From Kitasatospora sp. NBC_01287 (GTDB taxonomy: Bacteria > Actinomycetota > Actinomycetes > Streptomycetales > Streptomycetaceae), in NCBI RefSeq assembly GCF_026340565.1, contig NZ_JAPEPB010000001.1:6360001-6424000 (forward strand): a stretch of DNA of 64,000 nucleotides, written 5' to 3'. Every line of letters starts with the position of its first letter. The first letter of the stretch is position 1. The notes under the pieces are model-generated. The model saw only the letters and a program-made list of their open reading frames with translations, ran no database searches and was not told the DNA's origin. Position numbers and translations under genes: made by a program. Below, one piece after another: positions 1 to 7,929 of the stretch.

Positions 1-1
1 A

Positions 2-375
2 TGTGGTGTGCGGACGACGGCGACATCGACCGTCAGGTGGTCGGATTCGCAGGGGCTGGAGGACCTCGCCTGCCTGGATGCCTCCTTCCTCGGCTCCACA
101 CGCGAGCTGGCCCTGGATCAGGGGTGGACGCGCAGGTGGACGACGGCCTGGCGCTTCGGGCAGGTACCGGTGGTCTGCACGGTCCGGGACCTCGCCGAGG
201 CGGAAGCGGAGGCCGTCCGGAGCCGGCCGTGCGCCGTTTCAGCTGGCGGACCGGGCAATGGCATCGTCCGGGACTGGAGTATCTGGTCTCCACCGGCCGC
301 CACCACGGCTTGGGGAGCTTTGAGGAGGAGAGCCTGCGGATTTCGCCGCGGACCTGGGCGGCGGGGTTCAGCTGA
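2..375 (+). pseudogene. Frameshifted hypothetical host gene
   Basis: Two frames give protein-like sequence in succession. Frame 2 is plausible to about position 220 (it contains LDASFLGSTRELALDQGW). Frame 1 is plausible from about 225 to the stop at 373-375 (it contains LEYLVSTGRHHG and FEEESLRISPRTW). A frameshift near 215-230 would join them. The 5' end may lie outside the window. I do not recognise the family. The end overlaps the convergent peptidase gene by a few bases. The alternative is that both stretches are chance open frames in GC-rich DNA. Confidence 0.3.
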
Positions 376-1309
376 TGCGGGCGAGGCGGAGCAGGTGGTG
401 CAGGTCGTGGTACGCCTGGTGTGCGCACAGGGCGGTCGCCGCGAGCAGGACGGCGCTGGCGGCCAGTGGCAGGGGGCGGTGGCGCGGGGCCGGGGCGAGC
501 AGCGCGGCGACCCGCCGGGGGACGGGGCCGCCGGCGGCGCGGGGGCGGCGGTGGCGGCCGAGCGCGCCCAGCACCATTTCTGAGACCGGGCGCGTGGCGC
601 GGGTGCGGCGGGCGGCGAGGGCGGCCTTGCCCACGGTCACGGCGACGCGGCGCCGGTCGCCGGTGACGCGGGCGGCGTGCTCGTCCGCCCACCGCTCCAC
701 CGTGTAGGCGACGGCGGAGGCGAGTGGCCGTAGCAGGGGATTGGCAGCGGCGGCGAGCTGGGCGGCGTTGGTGAACAGGTAGTGGTGGCTGCGCAGGTGG
801 GCGCGTTCGTGGGCGAGCAGCACCTGCCGCTCGCGGTCGTCGAGGGCGGCGAGCATGCCGGTGGAGACCACGATCTTCCCCGGCAGTCCCGGCATGGCGA
901 AGGCATCGGCCGCCGGGTCCTCCAGCACCACCAGCTGGCGCGGGCCGGGCAGGCACGCCGCCTCCTCGGCGGCGAGGAACGCCCGGGTGCGGCGCCACAG
1001 GGTGCGCGCAACCGCGATCACGGCTGCGGCCAGCAGGAGGGAGGCGATGACGGCCACCCACCACGCCGGGGGCTGACCGCGGCGGATGACCGGCAGCGAC
1101 AGATCGGCCAGAGCGGCTACCAGCGGAATCCGCACCAGGCCCGCGACCGTGAGCAGACCGAGCACGAGGGAGCTGGCGGCGGCCAGGGCGAGCGCGGCAC
1201 CGGTCAGCACCCACGTGGCAACCCGCGGCTCTAGCCGCTCCGCCAGCGGGCGCGCCGACACCGTGGCGACCAGCGGGAACAGCAGGGGCAGGTACAGGGA
1301 GAGGTGCAC
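368..1309 (-). CDS. M56 family (BlaR1-like) membrane metallopeptidase
   Basis: 313 aa integral membrane protein with hydrophobic segments near residues 1-20, 31-60 and 83-102. A zinc-protease HExxH motif (HERAH) lies at about 167-171, and an ERWADEHAA segment near 205-213 can supply the third ligand. Actinobacterial M56 proteins of this short type lack the penicillin-sensor domain of true BlaR1. It lies 8 bp downstream of a BlaI-type repressor gene on the same strand. That pairing is typical: the peptidase relieves repression by cleaving the repressor. The inducing signal cannot be read from the sequence. Confidence 0.85.
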   Translation of the reverse strand: MHLSLYLPLLFPLVATVSARPLAERLEPRVATWVLTGAALALAAASSLVLGLLTVAGLVRIPLVAALADLSLPVIRRGQPPAWWVAVIASLLLAAAVIAVARTLWRRTRAFLAAEEAACLPGPRQLVVLEDPAADAFAMPGLPGKIVVSTGMLAALDDRERQVLLAHERAHLRSHHYLFTNAAQLAAAANPLLRPLASAVAYTVERWADEHAARVTGDRRRVAVTVGKAALAARRTRATRPVSEMVLGALGRHRRPRAAGGPVPRRVAALLAPAPRHRPLPLAASAVLLAATALCAHQAYHDLHHLLRLARIS

Positions 1310-1317
1310 GGCTTCGG

Positions 1318-1743
1318 CTACTGTCCCGGGTCGAGGTCGCTGCCCAGCAGCCGACGCAGCAGCTGTTCGTCGCCCGCGTCCATCTCGTCGACGAACCGCT
1401 CCAGGACTGCCTCCCGATTGGACTCCCCGGCGAGCAGCTGGTGCATGCGCCGGGCGGTCAGGCCGTAGGAGTCCGCGACGGGCCGGTAGGCGAAGGCCCG
1501 CCCGCGCGCCTCCCGGGTCAGCACGCCCTTGTCGTGCATGCGCGAGAGCGTGGTGACCACCGTCGTGCGCGCCAGGTCCTCACCCAGCCGCTCGGCGACC
1601 TCGCCCGCCGTCAACGCCTCGTCAACTTCCTGCAGCACGGCGAGCACCCGGGCCTCCAAGGCCCCGTTCGCCCGCCGCTGGAGCGGCTCGTCACCGCGCC
1701 GACGCCCCCTGATCCCCATCGGGTTGGTCTCCCGTTCACTCAT
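1318..1743 (-). CDS. BlaI/MecI/CopY family transcriptional repressor
   Basis: 141 aa winged-helix repressor. The N-terminal half has the family pattern (ARVLAVLQEVDEALTAGEVA, then VVTTLSRMHDKGVL), and the C-terminal half (RRMHQLLAGESNREAVLERF) matches the dimerisation region. It is first in an operon with the downstream M56 peptidase. Its start codon is 10 bp from an 18-bp perfect palindrome, which makes autoregulation likely. The divergent PAP2 phosphatase gene shares the same intergenic region and may be co-regulated. Confidence 0.88.
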   Translation of the reverse strand: MSERETNPMGIRGRRRGDEPLQRRANGALEARVLAVLQEVDEALTAGEVAERLGEDLARTTVVTTLSRMHDKGVLTREARGRAFAYRPVADSYGLTARRMHQLLAGESNREAVLERFVDEMDAGDEQLLRRLLGSDLDPGQ

Positions 1744-1744
1744 C

Positions 1745-1771
1745 GTCTACAGTCGCGTAGACGTCTACGCG
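1745..1771. promoter_or_regulatory. BlaI-type operator palindrome in divergent promoter
   Basis: CGCGTAGACGTCTACGCG at 1754-1771 is a perfect 18-bp palindrome. A further GTCTAC half site at 1745-1750 pairs with GTAGAC at 1757-1762, so three half sites alternate. BlaI-family operators are dyads built on TACA/TGTA half sites, and these are close to that. The site lies between the repressor gene start (1743) and the PAP2 start (1840). Confidence 0.65.
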
Positions 1772-1839
1772 CGCATAGAAGTCGCCTGTTGCGACGAGTC
1801 TGCCATGCGCGCCCGCACAACGATCCCGAAGGGCGTTTC

Positions 1840-2463
1840 GTGACAAGCGCAGCCACCGCTCCGGCGGCCCTGGACGGCTCCCGCATCGACGGCGGCCTCT
1901 ACACCACGGTCACCGACTTCGCCCGCCACACCCACTGGCTGAACCAGCCGATGGTCTGGTGGACCAGCTACGGAGCGGTGCTGTTCGTGCTGCTGCTGAT
2001 CGCCGCCTGGTGGCGCGCACGCCGGGCGGACGCCGCCGCGATGGCCGGCGCCCTGTCCGCGTTCGCCGCCGCCGCGATCGCCTTCCTGCTCAACTCCGGC
2101 ATCAAGGACCTGGTCGCCGAGCCGCGCCCGTGCCGGGCCCTGCCCCACGACTTCCTCCTGGAGGCATGCCCGGTCCCCAGCGACTACGCCTTCCCCAGCA
2201 ACCACACCACCGTCGCGTTCGCCGCCGCCGTCGCGCTGCTACTGATCGACCGCCGCCTCGGGGCGTTCGCGATCGTCGCAGCCGTGCTGATGGGCGCCTC
2301 CCGCGTCTACGTCGGCGCCCACTACCCGCACGACGTCCTCGCCTCCGCCCTCGTCGGCGCCCTCGTCGCCATCCCGACCGTCCTCACCGGCCGCCGCGCC
2401 CTGACCCCGGCCGTCGAACTCCTGCGCACCGGGGCGCTGCGCCCGCTCCTGTCGGCCGGCTGA
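1840..2463 (+). CDS. PAP2 superfamily membrane phosphatase
   Basis: 207 aa from GTG 1840. The open frame extends further upstream, but this start keeps the gene clear of the operator. The three PAP2 signatures are visible: KDLVAEPRP (about 89-97), PSNHT (119-123, with Asn in place of the usual Gly) and SRVYVGAHYPHD (154-165), which supply the Arg, His and Asp of the active site. Transmembrane segments surround them. It probably dephosphorylates a lipid pyrophosphate or phosphatidic acid type substrate at the membrane. It is transcribed divergently from the BlaI/M56 operon. Confidence 0.88.
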   Translation: MTSAATAPAALDGSRIDGGLYTTVTDFARHTHWLNQPMVWWTSYGAVLFVLLLIAAWWRARRADAAAMAGALSAFAAAAIAFLLNSGIKDLVAEPRPCRALPHDFLLEACPVPSDYAFPSNHTTVAFAAAVALLLIDRRLGAFAIVAAVLMGASRVYVGAHYPHDVLASALVGALVAIPTVLTGRRALTPAVELLRTGALRPLLSAG

Positions 2464-2547
2464 ACGCCGCCCTGCACCGTGCCCGCCATGGCCATGTGCC
2501 CCGGCGGGCACCACTCTGCCGGCGGGCGGTAGCCTGGACGGAACGAC

Positions 2548-2604
2548 GGCGGAGGGGCTCGCCGCAACCGCGACCGGCACGCCGGCCGCCAACGGTCCCT
2601 ACCT
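2548..2604 (+). promoter_or_regulatory. Candidate fluoride (crcB motif) riboswitch
   Basis: The fold matches the compact fluoride aptamer by eye. P1 is GGCG (2548-2551) with CGCC (2560-2563). A second hairpin is CCGGC (2574-2578) with GCCGG (2581-2585). The loop AGGGGC (2553-2558) can form a six-base pseudoknot with GUCCCU (2595-2600), in the position where fluoride riboswitches have theirs. It sits 44 bp upstream of a fluoride channel gene, the classic context. A covariance-model search was not possible here. Confidence 0.7.
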
Positions 2605-2647
2605 GACGTCTGCCGCACCGGCAGGCGCATCCACAGGTAGGAGGATC

Positions 2648-3334
2648 ATGCCCCGGCACCCCGATGCCCACCCGGCCGAGCCCGGCACCGCTGCGAACCG
2701 CAGCGGCACGTCGGCGCGCTCCGAGGCCGGCGAGGCGATTCCCGATCACCTGCGAGGAGTAGGCATGCGCGGCGAGCGCCCGCCCACAACCGGTGGGCCG
2801 CCGCCCGCCGAGACCCTGCCCGTCGACCCCGACACCCCGAGCCCGCCCACGACCGGGCAGCCCGCCCGGCCGCGCCAGTGGGACGTGCTCGCCGTCATCG
2901 CGCTCGGCGGGGGCCTCGGCAGCGTCGCCCGCTACGGACTCGCCCACGCCTGGGCGACACCGGCCGGCGGCTTCCCCTGGGCGACGTTCACCACCAACAT
3001 CGCCGGCAGCCTGCTGCTCGGCCTGCTGATGGTCTACGTCCTGGAGCTCTGGCCGCCGACCCGCTACGTGCGCCCGTTCCTCGGTGTCGGCGTCCTCGGC
3101 GGTTTCACCACCTTCTCCACCTACACCGTCGAGCTGCGCGGCCTGATCGCCACCGGCCACCTCTCGATCGCCGACGCCTACGCCCTGACCAGCCTGGTCG
3201 CCGGACTCGCCGCCGTGTGGACCGGCATCGTGCTCGCCCGCCGCCTCGGCCACCTGCCGGTACGGCGAGGACGCGCCGCCGCTCCCAAGCCGGGGCCACC
3301 GCCGCCGCCAAGCCCCACACCGCCCAAGCCATGA
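2648..3334 (+). CDS. crcB: Fluoride efflux channel CrcB/Fluc, subunit 1
   Basis: 228 aa from ATG 2648, which follows a strong AGGAGG. A second in-frame ATG at 2765 also has an upstream GAGGAG and would give 189 aa, closer to the usual 120-130 aa channel. The channel domain begins near residue 78, with GGGLGSVARY (about 88-96), TNIAGS (116-121) and FTTFSTYT (153-160), the conserved Asn and Phe-box regions of Fluc channels. The N-terminal 75 residues are Pro/Thr-rich and not part of the fold. With the second CrcB gene it probably forms a heterodimeric channel. Confidence 0.9.
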   Translation: MPRHPDAHPAEPGTAANRSGTSARSEAGEAIPDHLRGVGMRGERPPTTGGPPPAETLPVDPDTPSPPTTGQPARPRQWDVLAVIALGGGLGSVARYGLAHAWATPAGGFPWATFTTNIAGSLLLGLLMVYVLELWPPTRYVRPFLGVGVLGGFTTFSTYTVELRGLIATGHLSIADAYALTSLVAGLAAVWTGIVLARRLGHLPVRRGRAAAPKPGPPPPPSPTPPKP

Positions 3335-3356
3335 CCGCCAGCCGAGGGAGCGCACG

Positions 3357-3776
3357 ATGAGCCCGCTGATCCACCGCCACCACGACGAGCCCGCCCCGGC
3401 ACACGAACCCAGGCCGCCGCTGTCCGGGCCGATGCTGCGGATGACCGTCTATCTCGGCGAGACGGACCTGTACCACCACCACCCCGTCTTCACCGAGATC
3501 GTCCACCGCGCCCACCGCGCCGGGCTGGCAGGGGCGAGCGTCTTCCGCGGGATCGAGGGCTTCGGCGCCACCTCCCTCATCCACACCACCCGCCTGCTCG
3601 ACCTCGCCGAGGACCTCCCCGTCGCCGTCGTGATCATCGACGAGGAGCAGCGCGTGCGCGACTTCCTCCCCCAAGCCGAGGAGGTCGTCACCCAGGGGCT
3701 GATCACCCTGGACCCGGTGGAGGTCGTCACCCACCGCATCGGCCCCGGCCCGGCCGAGCGCGGGAAGGCCGGCTGA
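3357..3776 (+). CDS. DUF190 family protein
   Basis: 139 aa cytosolic protein. The core (LRMTVYLGETDLYHHHPVFT, then a hydrophobic ASVFRGIEGFG strand and LPVAVVIIDEE) is typical of DUF190, a small alpha/beta family related in fold to PII-like proteins. Members are often placed with fluoride channel genes. Here it sits between two crcB genes, 22 bp after the first and overlapping the second by one base. A regulatory or accessory role in fluoride resistance is inferred from context only. Confidence 0.88.
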   Translation: MSPLIHRHHDEPAPAHEPRPPLSGPMLRMTVYLGETDLYHHHPVFTEIVHRAHRAGLAGASVFRGIEGFGATSLIHTTRLLDLAEDLPVAVVIIDEEQRVRDFLPQAEEVVTQGLITLDPVEVVTHRIGPGPAERGKAG

Positions 3777-4144
3777 TGGCGGTCCTTATGGTCTTCCTCG
3801 GCGGGATGCTCGGCGCCCCGCTGCGCTACCTCACCGACAAGGCCGTCCAGTCCCGCCACGACAGCGTCTTCCCCTGGGGCACCTTCGTCATCAACATCTC
3901 GGGCGCGTTCGTCCTCGGCGCACTCACCGGAGCCACCCACGCCCACGGCCTGCCCTCCGACGCGATGCTGCTGCTCGGCACCGGCCTGTGCGGGGCGCTG
4001 ACCACGTTCAGCACCTTCACCTTCGAGACCGTCCACCTCCTGGAAGACGGCTCACTCGCCGAAGCCGGAGTCAACGCCATCGGCAGCCTCATCGCGGGCA
4101 TCGCCGCAGCAGCCGCAGGCTACGCACTGCTGACCTGGCTGTGA
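3776..4144 (+). CDS. crcB: Fluoride efflux channel CrcB/Fluc, subunit 2
   Basis: 122 aa, the standard length for a Fluc subunit. It shows GGMLGAPLRY near the start, the conserved Asn in FVINISGA (Asn 40) and the TTFSTFTFE box at about 76-84. It starts on the stop of the DUF190 gene (TGATG), so the two are translationally coupled. Two divergent crcB genes in one operon are common in actinobacteria and give a heterodimeric channel with antiparallel subunits. Confidence 0.92.
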   Translation: MAVLMVFLGGMLGAPLRYLTDKAVQSRHDSVFPWGTFVINISGAFVLGALTGATHAHGLPSDAMLLLGTGLCGALTTFSTFTFETVHLLEDGSLAEAGVNAIGSLIAGIAAAAAGYALLTWL

Positions 4145-4206
4145 ACCGGGGCACCGCCCCGAGAGGAGCGGCGCCCGACACTATTCACGGGGATCGGGGG
4201 GACTTG

Positions 4207-4515
4207 GTGGGGGTCATCGTCGTCGTCCATCACGGGCAGACGGTCTGGAGCCTGACGGGCAGGGACGCCGGCACCAGCGAGATCGCGCTCGACTCCACCG
4301 GTGCCAACCAGGCCGTCGCGATCGGCAAGGCCCTGGCGACCTGGCGGTTCCTGACCCTCTTCAAACCACATCCTGCAAGCCGTCACAGCCCGCTGGCTCG
4401 GCCTACCGCCGCCAGCCGCCGCCGAACTCCTCCCACTGCCGCCCAGCGCGTTCGGCATCCTCAGCCACGACAAGGCAGACCCGTCCTCCAGCCATGGAAC
4501 ACCCACCACCCGACC
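4207..4515 (+). pseudogene. Histidine phosphatase family gene with internal deletion
   Basis: GTG 4207 opens a clear family N-terminus (VIVVVHHGQTVWSLTGRDAG, then GANQAVAIGKALA), aligning with the RHGET region; the first catalytic Arg is His here. After about 4350 the frame loses similarity. From about 4362, in another frame, the C-terminus of the same family appears (NHILQAVTARWLGLP, then SAFGILSHD). The middle third is missing and the frame is broken, so the gene is dead. It lies at the prophage edge. Confidence 0.6.
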
Positions 4516-4525
4516 TGACCCCGGC

Positions 4526-4980
4526 CTACTCCCGGGCCACCGCCGCTGCCTGCCGTTCGGCCGCCACCGTATCCAGATACCGCCCACCCGGCTCCCTGGC
4601 CCGCAGCCCGGCATCGAACCGGAACAGCAGCGGAATCCCGGTCGGGATGTCTCCACCTCCCGCTCACCCAGCCGGTCCAGGTGCGCGACCAGGGCCCGCA
4701 CTGAACTCCCGTGCGCCACCACCAGCACCGTCATCCCCCGCGCCACCTGCGGCACCACCACATCCGCCCAATACGGCAGCAGCCGCCGCTGCACATCCGC
4801 CAACGACTTCGCCACCGGCCACGCATCCGGCGGCAGCCGCGCGTACCGCACATCACCGAACGGCGGCACCGTCCCCGACACCGCCGCTGGCGGCGCCACA
4901 TTCAGCGACCGCCGCCACAGGGAGTACAGCTCCTCACCCGCCTCCGCTCGCACCTCCCGGCCGGTATCGAGTTCACCGGA
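4526..4980 (-). pseudogene. Phosphoglycerate mutase (GpmA-like) 3'-fragment with frameshift
   Basis: The minus strand encodes the C-terminal half of a 2,3-bisphosphoglycerate-dependent phosphoglycerate mutase: LYSLWRRSLNVAPP, LADVQRRLLPYWADVVVPQV and VVAHGSSVRALVAHLD. After GEREVE, near 4655, the reading shifts frame. It continues as DIPTGIPLLFRFDAGLRARE and ends at a stop at 4526-4528. The whole N-terminal half, with the RHG catalytic motif, is absent. The truncation faces the first phage gene, so phage-associated rearrangement may have cut it. Confidence 0.7.
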
Positions 4981-5106
4981 GAATCTTCTCCTTGCCGCTC
5001 ACCTGCTGTCCGGCACTTCCGTTCATCGGCTGCGGTGAGCGGGCGCTGCCCGCCGCCGGGCTCGGCAGGGCCGAGGGTGTCCGTCGCGGCTTCTACGCTC
5101 GTGATC
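4981..5106. other. Left junction between host sequence and phage genes
   Basis: No gene is seen. Two short hairpins are present: GCGGGC-GCT-GCCCGC and CTCGGC-AGG-GCCGAG. No tRNA sequence or copy of the right-hand attachment core (46439-46485) is found here. This is therefore not a clean attL. Confidence 0.4.
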
Positions 5107-5517
5107 ATGACCCTCACCCCCATACCCCCCGAGCCTCAGCATGTCCGCATCCAGGCCAGCGGCCCGACCGCCCGCCTGGAGCTCAACGGCCGCAACATGG
5201 CCGATCAGGTCCGCGAGTACCAGCTGCGGCACACCGCCGGGCAGATCCCGGAGTGCCTGCTGCTGTTGAAGCCGACCGCCGACGTCGACTGGGATGGCGC
5301 GGCCCGCGTCCTGGTTGGCGAGGACCCCGATCCGGGCCCGGCCGCCGCGCAGTTCCTCGCCGCGCTCGACGGCGGGGAGGTCGAGCGAGCCGTCCTGGCC
5401 CGGCATGACCTCCTCGACGGTGCGCCGCACGAGTTCACCCGGGCGCTGCTCACCCAACTCACCGAGTGGGCGCTGGGCAAGCGCCAGCCCGGCGAGCCCG
5501 CCGAGGTGCCGTCCTGA
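5107..5517 (+). CDS. Phage structural-region protein of unknown function
   Basis: 136 aa from ATG 5107; no clear Shine-Dalgarno precedes it. It contains LNGRNMADQVREYQLRHTAG and ends with an acidic/Pro tail. Proteins of this size and character occur among head-tail connector genes of actinobacterial siphoviruses, but I cannot assign a function. It overlaps the next gene by one base (TGATG). It is the first phage gene in the window: nothing upstream encodes terminase, portal or capsid. Confidence 0.6.
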   Translation: MTLTPIPPEPQHVRIQASGPTARLELNGRNMADQVREYQLRHTAGQIPECLLLLKPTADVDWDGAARVLVGEDPDPGPAAAQFLAALDGGEVERAVLARHDLLDGAPHEFTRALLTQLTEWALGKRQPGEPAEVPS

Positions 5518-5918
5518 TGGCCACCGTGAGCAGCAACGCCGCTGTCCTCGCCGGCCGCCTCGAAGCGCAAGCAGGGACGCTGCTTCCCGCCGCCACGGCC
5601 GTCGTCACCCATCACGCGATGCTGCTGGAGACCGCGATCAAGGCCGCCGCATCCGGGCGGCCGGGGCCGAACGCCCCGACCGGTGACTACCGCAGGTCGT
5701 GGACCACCGAAGTGCGGGTCACCGCAGCCGGGGTGGAGGCCGTCGTCGGCACCAACAAGCCGCAGGCCGCCCGCCTGGAGTACGGCTTCAGCGGGGCGGA
5801 CTCCCTCGGCCGGATCTACCACCAGCCGCCTCTTCCGCACGTCGGCCCCTCGGTGGACCGGCTCACGCCCGCCTTCGTTGCCGCGGTCGGGCAGCTCGCC
5901 GAAGGGATCGTGCGGTGA
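5517..5918 (+). CDS. HK97 gp10-like head-tail connector / tail completion protein
   Basis: 133 aa. The layout fits HK97 gp10-type proteins: an N-terminal helical half, then NAPTGDYRRSWTTEVR, then a VGTNKPQAARLEYGFSG segment like the conserved YA..lE.Gt region, and a final amphipathic helix. These proteins act between the capsid connector and the tail terminator. Start and stop overlap both neighbours, so it is part of a tightly coupled late operon. Confidence 0.7.
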   Translation: MATVSSNAAVLAGRLEAQAGTLLPAATAVVTHHAMLLETAIKAAASGRPGPNAPTGDYRRSWTTEVRVTAAGVEAVVGTNKPQAARLEYGFSGADSLGRIYHQPPLPHVGPSVDRLTPAFVAAVGQLAEGIVR

Positions 5919-6181
5919 GCCAGCTGACGGACGACGTGCACCAGGCGATTGCCGAGGTGCTGCGCTGCCACGGCGCGGGGCTGCTGTCCCGCGCGGTGCT
6001 GGTGCTGGAGGTCGTGGACGAGGACAGCGGCGAGCTGGGCCTGTACGTGGAGGCGTCCCCGTCGGACATGCCGATGTGGGACCGGGCGGGGCTGCTGCGC
6101 TACGCCGACCTGGACCTTGCCGGTCAGGTCACCGCGTGCCGGATCGGCGAGGCCGCCCTTGACGATGACGGGGACGAGTAG
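5915..6181 (+). CDS. Small acidic phage protein, head-tail region
   Basis: 88 aa from GTG 5915, overlapping the previous gene by 4 bp. It is acidic (VLEVVDEDSGELG and a final DDDGDE) and has no recognised domain. It lies between the gp10-like gene and the tail-terminator-like gene, so a connector or minor assembly role is inferred from position alone. Confidence 0.6.
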   Translation: MSQLTDDVHQAIAEVLRCHGAGLLSRAVLVLEVVDEDSGELGLYVEASPSDMPMWDRAGLLRYADLDLAGQVTACRIGEAALDDDGDE

Positions 6182-6619
6182 ATGACGGTTCAGGGAAGGG
6201 TCCTGTCGCTGGCGGTGCAGGCCGCGCTTTCCGGCGCGACCGGGCGAAGCTGCGGCTACGGGGCCGCGCCGGCGACGGCGGACAAGCCGACGGGCAACAC
6301 GGTGCCGTACACGGTGCTGTACCCGCAGGGTGGGACGGCGTCCGGGCCCCCGTTCGGTGAGTCCGAGGGGGATGGCCGGATAGTGTACCAGGTGACCTCG
6401 ATCGGGACGACCGCTGAGCAGGTCGAGTGGATGGCCGACAAGGTACGGATCGCGGTGTTCGGGAAGTTGCCGAAGGGCGGGTATGCGACGCCGATCGTCG
6501 CGGCCGGGCACACCGTGATCGGCAGGGAGCTCGACAAGGAAGACGGGGCTGCTGTCGCCAACGGCGTATACAGTTACCTCACGCGGATCATCCTGCATGT
6601 GACGACACCTGACAGTTGA
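6182..6619 (+). CDS. Tail terminator-like protein
   Basis: 145 aa, starting directly after the previous stop. Its content (NTVPYTVLYPQGG, DGRIVYQVTSIGTTAEQVEW, ADKVRIAVFG) resembles the small minor tail/tail-terminator proteins that precede the tail tube gene in siphoviruses. They cap the tail tube and join it to the head. The identification rests on size, order and general pattern. Confidence 0.6.
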   Translation: MTVQGRVLSLAVQAALSGATGRSCGYGAAPATADKPTGNTVPYTVLYPQGGTASGPPFGESEGDGRIVYQVTSIGTTAEQVEWMADKVRIAVFGKLPKGGYATPIVAAGHTVIGRELDKEDGAAVANGVYSYLTRIILHVTTPDS

Positions 6620-6710
6620 TCCGCACCGCCGCCCCGGACCTTGGGGTGAGCAGACTCACCGTGGAGACCCAGCACGGACGCCCGGCCGCCGGCACGGGCT
6701 GACTCCCCGA

Positions 6711-6732
6711 CCACCCCGCCTTCTGCGGGTGG
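6711..6732 (+). terminator. Hairpin between connector and tail tube genes
   Basis: CCACCCCGC (6711-6719) pairs with GCGGGTGG (6725-6732) with one bulged C, followed by GC-rich sequence without a U tract. It lies in the 186-bp gap before the tail tube gene and may be a weak terminator or processing site. No clear promoter is seen in the gap. Confidence 0.4.
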
Positions 6733-6805
6733 CCGTCAGGGGGGCGGGTCTCCGGCGGTTCGTACCGTTCCGGGTGTCCTGGCTCCCCGGAAATGCGAGT
6801 CGAGC

Positions 6806-7303
6806 GTGGCATCCACGCAGCAGCGGTTCATGCGCCGCGGCATCACCAAGATCTTCTTCCTGAAGACGATCGCCGCCGCCACCAACATCCCGACCCGGGC
6901 CGAACTGACCGGTACCGGAGCCACGGACCTGTCGAAGCAGATCTCCGACATCGAGGGCTGGTCCCTGGAGAACTCGCCGATCGAAACCCCGGACCTGGGC
7001 AACAAGTTCGCCACCAGTATCCCGGGCGAAGACAAGGCCGCATCGTCGTCCCTCACCTTCTACGAGGACGTGGCGTCGGAGGTCATCGAGACCCTGCTCA
7101 CGAAGGACACGGCCGGATACATCGCGATCCTGCGCAAGGGCGACGTCCCGACGTCCAAGTCCCTCGACATCTTCCCGGTCCGAGTCGGATCCCGCGCGCC
7201 GTCGTATTCAACCGGCACCGAGCCCGCCAAGTTCAAGGTCAGCTTCTCCATCAGCGACCTGCCGACCCTGGACGCGCCTGTGCCGGCCGCCGCAGCGGGC
7301 TGA
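6806..7303 (+). CDS. Major tail tube protein
   Basis: 165 aa. It matches siphovirus tail tube proteins in length and pattern: N-terminal ITKIFFLKTIAAATNIPTRA, LTGTGATDLSKQISDIEGW, the charged SLTFYEDVASEVIETLL region and a C-terminal KFKVSFSISDLPTLD strand. GTG 6806 is the nominal start; ATG 6830 is an alternative, and neither has a strong ribosome site. It is followed by the tail chaperone pair and tape measure gene, as expected. Confidence 0.82.
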   Translation: MASTQQRFMRRGITKIFFLKTIAAATNIPTRAELTGTGATDLSKQISDIEGWSLENSPIETPDLGNKFATSIPGEDKAASSSLTFYEDVASEVIETLLTKDTAGYIAILRKGDVPTSKSLDIFPVRVGSRAPSYSTGTEPAKFKVSFSISDLPTLDAPVPAAAAG

Positions 7304-7314
7304 GGGGACGGGCG

Positions 7315-7929
7315 ATGACGACCACCACCACCATCACCTCGCCGCCAGCCGCCGCCGTCGCGAAGGACGCCCACTGGCGGGCGAAGATGGCCCGGCTGCG
7401 GGCCCACTCGCTGCCGGAGCGCACCGTGCGGATCTGCGATGACGACGCTGCGAAGCTCGCCGTCACCGACGCGCAGCTGAAACTCGCCAAGGCCCGCGCT
7501 GAAGCCCGAACGTCCGGATCCGGGAACGGTGTTGACGACGGCAATGGCGACGCGTTCGTGGAGGCGCACCCGAAGGTCGTCATCGCCCGCTCGTTCCTGG
7601 CTAACGCCGAGCAGGACCTGACGGACGCCACGGTCGAGTTGACGTTCCGGGCGCTGCCCCGCCCCGCGTGGGAGGCGCTTCTGCGCGAGCACGCCCCCAC
7701 CGAAGAGCAGGCCGACAACGGCATGGACTACGACGTGGAGAGGTTCCCCGCCGCGCTGATCGCCGCGTCGCACGTCGAACGGGATCCTTCCGGCACGGAG
7801 GTCGACGGCATGACCGTCGCCGACGCGCAGACCCTGCTGGATGAGTGGTCCGACAGCGACGCGAAGGTCCTGTTCACCGGCGCGATGCTCGTCAACCAGC
7901 AGATGCGGGCTGACCTGGGAAAAGGCTGA
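7315..7929 (+). CDS. Tail assembly chaperone (G-type)
   Basis: 204 aa from ATG 7315. It is helical and charged, with LKLAKARAEA, LANAEQDLTDATVELTFRAL and PRPAWEALLREH, as in actinophage tail assembly chaperones that bind the tape measure protein. The last codons read GAC CTG GGA AAA GGC TGA. They contain the canonical -1 slippery heptamer G GGA AAA at 7917-7923, so a fraction of ribosomes should continue into the next frame and make a longer GT form. Confidence 0.85.
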   Translation: MTTTTTITSPPAAAVAKDAHWRAKMARLRAHSLPERTVRICDDDAAKLAVTDAQLKLAKARAEARTSGSGNGVDDGNGDAFVEAHPKVVIARSFLANAEQDLTDATVELTFRALPRPAWEALLREHAPTEEQADNGMDYDVERFPAALIAASHVERDPSGTEVDGMTVADAQTLLDEWSDSDAKVLFTGAMLVNQQMRADLGKG

